Program-made: the position numbers and the translations under genes
From: Hyphomicrobiales bacterium
Lineage (GTDB): Bacteria; Pseudomonadota; Alphaproteobacteria; Rhizobiales; Xanthobacteraceae
NCBI GenBank assembly: GCA_016201085.1
Contig: JACQDO010000296.1
Location: 1-5,426 of the forward strand
Reading direction: 5' to 3'
Length of the DNA stretch: 5,426 nucleotides
Notes under the pieces: model-generated
The model's input: the letters and a program-made list of their open reading frames with translations, nothing else
What the model was told of the DNA's origin: nothing
Databases searched by the model: none
Shown here: piece by piece, positions 1 to 3,766 of the stretch
Position numbering within the stretch: the stretch's first letter is position 1
Layout: each line of letters opens with the position of its first letter

Positions 1-1
1 C

Positions 2-367
2 ACGCATCAGAACACCGCGCTGTTCGCTACCGTGCCGGCGACGCTGCGGCTGTCGAATGTGGTGCGCATCAACCTCAATGCCGGCTGGCAGTGGGACCGG
101 CTCGCCGACCGGCATTACGTCACCTACGGCGCCGGCGCCGACTGGCGCACGCCCGATAATGTCTGGACGCTGACCGGCGAAGTGTTCGGCCAGTTTGGGC
201 CGCGCCAAGACGCCATCGGCGTGACCGAGCCGCGCTTCCAGCTCGGCCTGCGCTGGCGGCCGATCGACGACTTCAATCTCGACGTCATTTACGGCCGCAA
301 TATCACCGGCGAGAACGCCAACTGGATCACGGTCGCCACCGTGGTGCGGTTCAAGGTGGGGCAGTGA
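2..367 (+). CDS. 3' end of a beta-barrel outer-membrane-like protein gene
   Basis: The reading frame is open from the window edge, so the start lies upstream; 121 C-terminal residues are visible, ending at a TGA. The fragment has about six amphipathic stretches of alternating polar and aromatic or aliphatic residues, such as VRINLNAGWQWD, YVTYGAGADWRT, VWTLTGEVFGQFG, PRFQLGLRWRP, FNLDVIYGRNI and NWITVATVVRFKV. They are separated by short turns rich in Gly, Asp, Asn and Pro. This pattern is typical of the last strands of an outer-membrane beta-barrel, and there are no cysteines or transmembrane helices. The last residue is Gln rather than the common terminal Phe. It may belong to the broad group of outer-membrane 'transporter' or copper/phenol-type barrel proteins, but I cannot name the family. 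The gene converges on the Kazal operon, with one hairpin between them. Barrel architecture is an inference from the strand pattern. Confidence 0.6.
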   Translation, partial: THQNTALFATVPATLRLSNVVRINLNAGWQWDRLADRHYVTYGAGADWRTPDNVWTLTGEVFGQFGPRQDAIGVTEPRFQLGLRWRPIDDFNLDVIYGRNITGENANWITVATVVRFKVGQ

Positions 368-370
368 CGG

Positions 371-402
371 CATCCCTCCCTCCGGCAAAGCGGGGAGGGA
401 TG
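371..402. terminator. Hairpin between convergent genes, possible bidirectional terminator
   Basis: CATCCCTCCC (371-380) and GGGAGGGATG (393-402) form a perfect 10-bp stem with a 12-base loop. It begins 3 bases after the stop of the plus-strand barrel gene and ends 16 bases short of the stop of the minus-strand Kazal gene, so it could end transcripts from both sides. Neither strand has a T-tract after the stem, so it is not a canonical intrinsic terminator. It could instead protect 3' ends or be an extragenic palindrome. Confidence 0.45.
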
Positions 403-418
403 ACGCATGCCGCCGGTG

Positions 419-748
419 TCAACCGGCCGGCGCGCAGACGCCGGTGTGATCCAACTGCACCTTGTGGGCCTGGCGGACGCAGTCGTTGCCGTAGGTCTTG
501 CCGTCGCAGCCGCACACCGGCTTGTAAATCAATGTGCAGACGGTCGGCACCACGATGCAGACGCCCACGCGCTCCATGAACCGGCACTGGCCCGCCTTGT
601 AGTCGCAATATTGCGCGCCGGGACACATGACGCCGGCGACGCCGCCGCAGGTTTTCGCCGCCGGCTTGGCCGACGCGCCGTTCATGGCGAGCAGCCCCAG
701 CCCGGCGATCAAGGCGGCGGCCGTAACGATGTGACGATGAATTCGCAT
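419..748 (-). CDS. Small exported cysteine-rich protein with Kazal-type inhibitor domain (predicted P1 Leu)
   Basis: This 109-residue protein starts at the ATG 746-748, chosen because AGGAGGGG lies five bases upstream and a signal peptide follows. Residues 1-27 have basic residues, a hydrophobic core and an ASA cleavage site; the mature part should be periplasmic or secreted. Cysteines lie at 34, 42, 48, 55, 64, 71, 79, 81, 90 and 105. Residues 34-55 form a CGG-x4-C-x5-C-x6-C module. The C-terminal half matches the bacterial Kazal pattern PVCGCDGKTYGNDC, followed by a final Cys after 14 residues. Kazal domains inhibit serine proteases through a loop whose P1 residue sits two after the second Cys; here CTLIYKPVC gives Leu73, strikingly like CTLEYRPLC of turkey ovomucoid third domain. 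The gene is second in an operon, 25 bp after its paralogue. Inhibitory activity is inferred from the family. Confidence 0.85.
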   Translation of the reverse strand: MRIHRHIVTAAALIAGLGLLAMNGASAKPAAKTCGGVAGVMCPGAQYCDYKAGQCRFMERVGVCIVVPTVCTLIYKPVCGCDGKTYGNDCVRQAHKVQLDHTGVCAPAG

Positions 749-773
749 CCGCCCCTCCTGTGGATACGTCGTG

Positions 774-1109
774 TTATTTCGGCGGCCGGCAGCGGCCGTC
801 GTGGTTCTTGGAGACCTGGGCGGTCTGGCGGACGCAGTCGTTGTCATAGGTCTTGCCGTCGCAGCCGCAGACCGGCTTGATATTCTTCGGACAACCCTGC
901 GGGACCTTGACGCAGGTGCCGGCGATGTCGATCACGTTGCAGCGGCCGGCCGGATGCTGGCAGAACAGCCCGGCGTCGCATTGGATGCCGGGGAAACCGC
1001 CGCAAGTTTTGCCGGGGCCGACCGCGGATGCGCCGGCCGCCGCCAGCAGCAGCAGGGTCAGCGCGCAGGTCAGTGTCGCCGCCAGGCGGCGTAAGCCGTT
1101 CATGGTCAT
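774..1109 (-). CDS. Small exported cysteine-rich protein with Kazal-type inhibitor domain (predicted P1 Lys)
   Basis: The protein has 111 residues. I prefer the ATG at 1107-1109 because GGAGG lies five bases upstream; an ATG at 1101-1103 is two codons further in, and one at 1143-1145 falls inside the conserved upstream palindrome. Residues 1-29 are a signal peptide ending ASA. Cysteines lie at 36, 44, 50, 57, 66, 73, 81, 83, 92 and 107, the same spacing as in the 419-748 product. An N-terminal CGGFPGIQC...FCQHPAGRC module precedes a Kazal segment with PVCGCDGKTYDNDC. The predicted reactive loop CPKNIKPVC places Lys75 at P1, which in this family favours trypsin-like proteases. The gene leads the operon, and its upstream region holds the 17-bp near-palindrome shared with the 1705-2028 gene. 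The Cys in the signal peptide (residue 15) is not in a proper lipobox, so a lipoprotein is unlikely. Confidence 0.85.
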   Translation of the reverse strand: MTMNGLRRLAATLTCALTLLLLAAAGASAVGPGKTCGGFPGIQCDAGLFCQHPAGRCNVIDIAGTCVKVPQGCPKNIKPVCGCDGKTYDNDCVRQTAQVSKNHDGRCRPPK

Positions 1110-1136
1110 GCCGTCCTCCCATGGAATGTTGGCAAG

Positions 1137-1153
1137 TGCAACCATAGGTTACA
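1137..1153 (-). promoter_or_regulatory. Near-palindromic operator/promoter site of the two-gene Kazal operon
   Basis: On the minus strand this reads TGTAACCTATGGTTGCA, with arms TG-N-AACC and GGTT-N-CA around a three-base centre. The same 17 bases recur upstream of the third Kazal gene (2057-2073). In the plus-strand reading, similarity continues past the palindrome (AATTC and GGCG shared at the same offsets). The centre lies 36 bp before the start codon. TATGGT inside it could act as a -10 element, which would give a leader of about 25 bases, but no clear -35 is seen. The dyad symmetry suggests a dimeric repressor of the TetR type or similar; the regulator is unknown. Confidence 0.6.
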
Positions 1154-1201
1154 TCAATTCTGGCGCCAGGGAAATGGGCCGTGTCGCGCGGTTTTGAACC
1201 T

Positions 1202-1231
1202 TTGCGCGCGGGTCTGCGACCAAGCTAGACT
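1202..1231 (+). promoter_or_regulatory. Candidate sigma-70-type promoter of the 1257-1592 gene
   Basis: TTGCGC (1202-1207) and TAGACT (1226-1231) are 18 bases apart, a plausible -35/-10 pair. Transcription would begin near 1238, leaving a short leader containing AAGGGGG ahead of the ATG. The -35 is only a partial match, so this is tentative. The promoter would be divergent from the Kazal operon promoter about 50-90 bp away. Confidence 0.35.
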
Positions 1232-1256
1232 CCGTCATTCAGCAAGGGGGCTTCCC

Positions 1257-1592
1257 ATGACCATGAGATTCGTTGCCGGCGCCGCGCTCGCGGCGGCCGT
1301 GTTCGCCAGCGCCGCGCCGGCTTCGGCCGAGACGCTGTTCAAGATCGTCACCGTCAAGGACGAGATCGTGGTCGGGCTCAACGACGCCGAACTGAAGGAA
1401 CTGGGCGGCGACGCCGGCGGCATTGCCAAAGCGATCGCGGCCAAAGGCTCGCTCACGCTCTGGCAATACGCCGTCACCAAGCAGGGCAGCGAGAGCGCGG
1501 TGGCGCCGCGCGCCAAGATCGGCGTGCTGGCCAACACCTCGCTGCGCGTCGAGCCGTACAAGCAGCCGTTCAAGGTGCTGCCGCACGAGTAG
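1257..1592 (+). CDS. Conserved small exported protein of unknown function
   Basis: The protein has 111 residues. The ATG at 1257 has AAGGGGG six bases upstream; a second ATG two codons later is less well spaced. Residues 1-24 are an alanine-rich signal peptide ending ASA before Glu25, so the mature protein of about 87 residues is periplasmic or secreted. The mature part has no cysteines, unlike its Kazal neighbours. It begins ETLFKIVTVKDEIVVGL, has a central helix-like stretch (residues 46-63) and ends RVEPYKQPFKVLPHE. I recall similar short hypothetical proteins in Bradyrhizobium-like genomes, but no characterised function. It is divergent from the two-gene Kazal operon and convergent with the single Kazal gene, so it shares no transcript with them; any functional link is conjecture. 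Confidence 0.8.
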   Translation: MTMRFVAGAALAAAVFASAAPASAETLFKIVTVKDEIVVGLNDAELKELGGDAGGIAKAIAAKGSLTLWQYAVTKQGSESAVAPRAKIGVLANTSLRVEPYKQPFKVLPHE

Positions 1593-1704
1593 AATTTCTT
1601 CTTCCCTTGCGCGATGCCCGGCGCCTCTCGGCGCGCCACCCGGACAATGCGTCCCCGATATCGCTCAATGTGGGCACCGCTTGCCGGCGGACAATGACGC
1701 CGCG

Positions 1705-2028
1705 CTATGGGTTGGTGCACTTGCCGTCGTGCCGTTTGGATACCTTGGCCTGCATGCGGACGCAGTCGTTGGCGTAGGTCTTGCCGTTGCAGCCGCAGAC
1801 CGGTTTGTAGTTGCGCGGGCAGGCGAATGGCACCGCCGCGCAGGCGCCGGGCAGCATGCTGGTGCATTGCCCGGCCGCATGCTGGCAGAACTCGCCGTGG
1901 CCGCACAGCACATTGCCGATGAAGCCGCCGCAGCTATCGCCGACCTTGGCCGAGGCGCCGGCCGGTGCCAGCAGAAGGGCAAGCGCAAAAATCAACATCG
2001 CCGTGACGCGATGCAAGCATGATGTCAT
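1705..2028 (-). CDS. Small exported cysteine-rich protein with Kazal-type inhibitor domain (predicted P1 Arg)
   Basis: The protein has 107 residues. The ATG at 2026-2028 is supported by GGGGAGG five bases upstream. A signal peptide spans residues 1-27 and ends ASA. Ten cysteines lie at 33, 42, 48, 55, 63, 70, 78, 80, 89 and 104, the same scaffold as the other two paralogues with one-residue shifts in two loops. It is closest to the 774-1109 product, sharing FCQHxAGxC and VSKxHDGxC. The Kazal core reads PVCGCNGKTYANDC, and the loop CPRNYKPVC puts Arg72 at P1, predicting trypsin-like specificity if it is an inhibitor. It is transcribed alone, convergent with the 1257-1592 gene, from a region carrying the same 17-bp near-palindrome as the operon. 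Confidence 0.85.
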   Translation of the reverse strand: MTSCLHRVTAMLIFALALLLAPAGASAKVGDSCGGFIGNVLCGHGEFCQHAAGQCTSMLPGACAAVPFACPRNYKPVCGCNGKTYANDCVRMQAKVSKRHDGKCTNP

Positions 2029-2056
2029 GTTCGCCTCCCCGAGTTATGTGTTTTAT

Positions 2057-2073
2057 TGCAACCATAGGTTACA
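2057..2073 (-). promoter_or_regulatory. Second copy of the near-palindromic operator, upstream of the single Kazal gene
   Basis: The 17 bases are identical to 1137-1153. The centre is 37 bp from the start codon, against 36 bp in the other copy, and the Shine-Dalgarno to ATG spacing is also the same. Conservation of an intergenic 17-mer at a fixed position beside otherwise diverged leaders (A/T-rich here, mixed there) argues for a functional site. The regulator is unknown. Confidence 0.6.
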
Positions 2074-2162
2074 ATGAATTCGGCGGCGTGGGAATGGGGT
2101 GTGGCGCTCGGGCGGGGACGGGCGCAGCGCGGGCAGAAGCCGACGCGGAAGGCGCAGGCATT

Positions 2163-2248
2163 GTAGCCCGGATGGAGCGAAGCGACATCCGGGGCTGCAT
2201 CGAGGTGTTTCCCGGATTTCGTTGCGCTCAATCCGGGCTACGCTTGCT
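2163..2248. repeat. Extragenic palindromic repeat, copy A
   Basis: GTAGCCCGGAT (2163-2173) and ATCCGGGCTAC (2231-2241) are perfect 11-bp terminal inverted repeats. Inside, GCGAAGCGACATCCGGG and CCCGGATTTCGTTGCGC pair imperfectly, so the whole unit can fold into a long hairpin. The right half and its flank GCTACGCTTGCT match copy B (3680-3766) in the same orientation. I recognise this as the kind of dispersed repeat common between genes in Bradyrhizobium-like genomes. The preceding stretch 2074-2162 is G-rich with no gene seen. Confidence 0.75.
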
Positions 2249-2254
2249 CGGAGT

Positions 2255-2312
2255 GTCAAGCCCGGGCATGACGGAAGGTGATTGCAGCGAAACCCATAAC
2301 CCGGGCTTGTCC
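2255..2312. repeat. Cluster of short palindromes ahead of the toxin promoter
   Basis: GTCAAGCCCGGGCATGAC (2255-2272) is an 18-bp palindrome with one mismatched pair. CAAGCCCGGG (2257-2266) also pairs with CCCGGGCTTG (2300-2309) across a 33-base loop. CCGGGCTTGTCC (2301-2312) recurs at 2982-2993 after the antitoxin gene. These look like pieces of a second dispersed repeat type. Its edge supplies the TTGTCC used as -35 of the toxin promoter. Confidence 0.5.
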
Positions 2313-2335
2313 GCTTATCTCATTTTTGCTATATA
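2307..2335 (+). promoter_or_regulatory. Promoter of the HigB/HigA-like module, probably giving a leaderless mRNA
   Basis: TTGTCC (2307-2312) and TATATA (2330-2335) are separated by 17 bases, a good sigma-70-like promoter. Six bases separate the -10 from the toxin ATG at 2342, so transcription should start at or within a base or two of that A. No Shine-Dalgarno is visible. The -10 lies in the palindrome CTATATAG (2329-2336), a possible part of the autoregulatory operator. Confidence 0.55.
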
Positions 2336-2341
2336 GGTTTC

Positions 2342-2665
2342 ATGCGCTGGACGGTGGAAATCTTCAGTGCGACCGTCGCTGCGGAGATCGCGGCGTTGCC
2401 GAGGGATATGGGCACGCGCCTCGCCCGGTTCGTTAACGTGATCCAGGAGTTCGGATTTGAAGCGTTGCCGCGCGACAGCGTCAAGCATCTCGAAGGCAAG
2501 TTGTGGGAGCTGCGCATGACCGGGCGGGACGGAATTTCCCGCGCCATTTATGTCACGGCGAGCGGCCGCCGCGTGGTGATCTTGCGCGCGTTTGTGAAGA
2601 AGACACAACAGACGCCGGCGCGGGAACTCGACATCGCGCGGCAGCGCGCCAAGGAGGTCAGATGA
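2342..2665 (+). CDS. higB: RelE/HigB-family (phage Gp49-like) toxin of a type II toxin-antitoxin module
   Basis: This 107-residue cytoplasmic protein matches the Gp49-like HigB branch of the RelE/ParE superfamily, whose characterised members cleave mRNA on the ribosome. Recognisable segments are KHLEGKLWELRM (48-59), a following Arg-Ala-Ile-Tyr (67-70), the strand VVILRAFVKKT (78-88) and the C-terminal helix TPARELDIARQRAKE (91-105). Length is normal for the family and no truncation is seen. It precedes its antitoxin, the order typical of HigBA, and its stop overlaps the antitoxin start in ATGA. The ATG at 2342 has no Shine-Dalgarno and sits where transcription should begin. mRNA-interferase activity is inferred from the family; catalytic residues in this branch are variable, so I do not assign them. 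Confidence 0.85.
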   Translation: MRWTVEIFSATVAAEIAALPRDMGTRLARFVNVIQEFGFEALPRDSVKHLEGKLWELRMTGRDGISRAIYVTASGRRVVILRAFVKKTQQTPARELDIARQRAKEVR

Positions 2666-2958
2666 TGAAATTCAGCACGCTGCACAAGAAACTGATGAAG
2701 GACCCGGAATATCGCAGGGAATATGACGCGCTGGAGGAGGAGTTCGCGCTGATCGCCGCGGTGGCGAAGGCGCGCGCGCGCGCGGGGCTCAGCCAGGCGC
2801 AACTCGCCAAGCGCATGAAGACGACGCAAAGCGCCATCGCGCGGCTGGAAAGCGGGCGCGGCAAGCCTTCGACGCGCACGCTCTCACGCTTCGCCAAGGC
2901 GACCGGGCATCGGCTGAAGATCAGCTTCGAGCCGGTAAGAGGGAGTAGGGCGCGTTAG
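2662..2958 (+). CDS. higA: XRE-family helix-turn-helix antitoxin (HigA-like)
   Basis: The protein has 98 residues if it starts at ATG 2662, or 97 from the adjacent ATG 2665. AAGGAGG (2651-2657) is 4 or 7 bases away, so the second ATG may be favoured. Residues 1-35 (LHKKLMKDPEYRREYDALEEEF) are the helical segment common in antitoxins paired with Gp49-type toxins. Residues 42-65 (GLSQAQLAKRMKTTQSAIARLESG) are a clear XRE/Cro-type helix-turn-helix, followed by KPSTRTLSRFAKATGHRLKISFEP. It should neutralise the upstream toxin and repress the shared promoter. The four-base overlap with the toxin gene implies translational coupling, while the strong internal ribosome site contrasts with the bare toxin start and would help antitoxin exceed toxin. 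Confidence 0.85.
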   Translation: MMKFSTLHKKLMKDPEYRREYDALEEEFALIAAVAKARARAGLSQAQLAKRMKTTQSAIARLESGRGKPSTRTLSRFAKATGHRLKISFEPVRGSRAR

Positions 2959-2972
2959 CGAATTTTCATTCT

Positions 2973-3002
2973 TCGTCATGGCCGGGCTTGTCCCGGTGAC
3001 GA
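2973..3002 (+). terminator. Hairpin from a dispersed repeat after the antitoxin gene
   Basis: TCGTCA (2973-2978) pairs with TGACGA (2997-3002), and CCGGG (2982-2986) with CCCGG (2992-2996), leaving a three-base bulge and the loop CTTGT. It starts 15 bases after the antitoxin stop. There is no T-tract downstream, so termination is plausible but not canonical. The GTCATGGCCGGGCTTGTCCC wording is one I associate with dispersed repeats of Bradyrhizobium-like genomes. Confidence 0.4.
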
Positions 3003-3009
3003 CAAGGCT

Positions 3010-3044
3010 TTGATGGCCCGTCCACCCATGGTATATTAAATATA
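3010..3044 (+). promoter_or_regulatory. Promoter and palindromic operator of the second toxin-antitoxin module
   Basis: TTGATG (3010-3015) and TATATT (3032-3037) are 16 bases apart. The -10 is six bases from the ATG at 3044, so the transcript is probably leaderless, as in the first module. TATATTAAATATA (3032-3044) is a perfect odd-length palindrome covering the -10, the expected start site and the first base of the start codon. It is a strong candidate for the antitoxin-binding site. Confidence 0.55.
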
Positions 3045-3265
3045 TGACGAACCTTCTGCGCGATACGATCAAACAGGTCGAGCAATTGCCGGACGGCGAG
3101 CAGGATGCCGCCGCTGTCGCCATGCTCGATTATCTGGCGCACAAGCGCGATCTGCGCGTCTCCGACGAGCAGCTTGCCGAAATCCGCCGCCGCCGCGCCG
3201 ATCCGAACCGCAAGCTCGTCTCGCACGAGGAGGCGCGCGCGCGCATCAAGCGGCTGGGCGCGTGA
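3044..3265 (+). CDS. Small antitoxin partner of a ParE-like toxin
   Basis: This 73-residue charged protein has an N-terminal helical half (MTNLLRDTIKQVEQLPDGEQDAAAVAMLDYLA). Its C-terminal half (VSDEQLAEIRRRRADPNRKLVSHEEARARIKRLG) resembles the toxin-wrapping tail of short antitoxins encoded next to ParE toxins in alphaproteobacteria. I do not see a convincing ribbon-helix-helix or helix-turn-helix, so calling it ParD would go too far. It should bind and neutralise the downstream toxin. Its TGA overlaps the toxin's GTG start in GTGA, implying coupled translation. No Shine-Dalgarno precedes its ATG; the promoter geometry suggests a leaderless message starting at this codon. With its partner toxin apparently broken, it may be an orphan antitoxin. 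Confidence 0.75.
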   Translation: MTNLLRDTIKQVEQLPDGEQDAAAVAMLDYLAHKRDLRVSDEQLAEIRRRRADPNRKLVSHEEARARIKRLGA

Positions 3266-3557
3266 AGCTCGTCTTCGACGAGCTGGCGCTCGTCGATCTC
3301 GAAGCCATTTATAACTGGATTGCAAAAGACAACCCCGCCGCCGCCAAGGCGGTGGTTGAGCGTGTATTCGCGAGCGCCGAACATCTCGCCTCGTTTCCGC
3401 ACATGGGGCACGCCGGGCGCGACGAGGGCACGCAGGAATGGGTCGTGCCGCGGCTGCCTTATATTGGGTTTATGAGATTCATGCCGAGCGTGAGGAAGTG
3501 ATCGTTGTCGCCGTGGTTCATGGGGCAATGGATAGGGAGAACGATCGCGACGCGTGA
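3262..3557 (+). pseudogene. ParE-like toxin gene with a frameshift
   Basis: The gene starts at GTG 3262, overlapping the antitoxin stop. Residues 1-68 (KLVFDELALVDLEAIYNWIAKDNP ... TQEWVVPRLPYI) are a typical RelE/ParE-superfamily toxin. The zero frame then gives GFMRFMPSVRK and stops at 3499-3501, for 79 residues. Shifting by one base after codon 68 restores VYEIHAEREEVIVVAVVHGAMDRENDRDA to a TGA at 3555-3557, which is the expected C-terminal end; the full protein would be about 98 residues, normal for the family. One base therefore seems lost around 3466-3468, in GGGTTT. The missing end holds the last beta-strands of the fold, so the 79-residue product is probably inactive. ParE toxins generally poison DNA gyrase. 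A sequencing error in the G/T run is the main alternative. Confidence 0.8.
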
Positions 3558-3560
3558 TCC

Positions 3561-3657
3561 GCCTCATCCTGAGGAGCGCCGTCAGGCGCGTCTCGAAGGA
3601 TGGGGCGGCCTCGTCCTTCGAGACGCATCGCTAAAGCGATGCTCCTCAGGATGAGGC
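3561..3657. repeat. Cloverleaf-shaped palindromic repeat element
   Basis: GCCTCATCCTGAGGAGC (3561-3577) and its exact complement (3641-3657) form a 17-bp outer stem. Inside are three more arms: GCGCC/GGCGC (3576-3580 with 3585-3589), a 13-bp stem around CGTCTCGAAGGA (3588-3600 with 3614-3626), and GCATCGCT/AGCGATGC (3625-3632 with 3635-3642). Neighbouring arms compete for one or two junction bases. The element begins three bases after the broken toxin's restored stop and may end that transcript. I recognise the CCTCATCCTGAGGAGC wording as a dispersed repeat of Bradyrhizobium-like genomes. Confidence 0.75.
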
Positions 3658-3679
3658 CGGGAGGGATCGCGCAAGTCTC

Positions 3680-3766
3680 GTAGCCCGCATGCAGCGAAGC
3701 GGAATGCGGGACAGGTGCCGACAAGAATCCCGGATTTCGCTGCGCTCATCCGGGCTACGCTTGCTT
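3680..3766. repeat. Extragenic palindromic repeat, copy B
   Basis: GTAGCCCGCAT (3680-3690) and ATCCGGGCTAC (3748-3758) are terminal inverted repeats with one mismatch. From 3729 onward the sequence CCCGGATTTCGCTGCGCTCA is nearly identical to copy A from 2211, and the flank GCTTGCT is shared. Orientation is the same as copy A, so the two copies are direct repeats about 1.5 kb apart. The right edge coincides with the end of the truncated gene at 3762-4019. Confidence 0.75.

Noticed and set aside
407..880. Long plus-strand reading frames opposite the Kazal genes (also 771-1094, 853-1197, 1423-2022)
   Set aside because: They are antisense or out-of-frame shadows in high-GC DNA with Arg/Ala-rich composition. 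The minus-strand frames have signal peptides, ribosome sites and a conserved cysteine scaffold.
1620..1637. Possible terminator between the convergent genes at 1592 and 1705 (GCGCC-TCTC-GGCGC)
   Set aside because: The stem is only 5 bp with no T-tract on either strand; too weak to annotate. The rest of 1593-1704 shows nothing clear.
2019..2336. Overlapping small reading frames on both strands between the third Kazal gene and the toxin gene
   Set aside because: They run through the operator copy and the palindromic repeat, differ in no way from chance frames, and lack ribosome sites.
3561..3657. tRNA or other structured RNA gene suggested by the cloverleaf shape
   Set aside because: Arm lengths, the 17-bp outer stem and the missing T-loop and CCA-type features do not fit a tRNA. 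A repeat element explains the symmetry.
2163..3766. CRISPR array or insertion sequence in the repeat-rich middle region
   Set aside because: There are only two full repeat copies 1.5 kb apart with no regular spacers, and no transposase gene or target-site duplication is visible.
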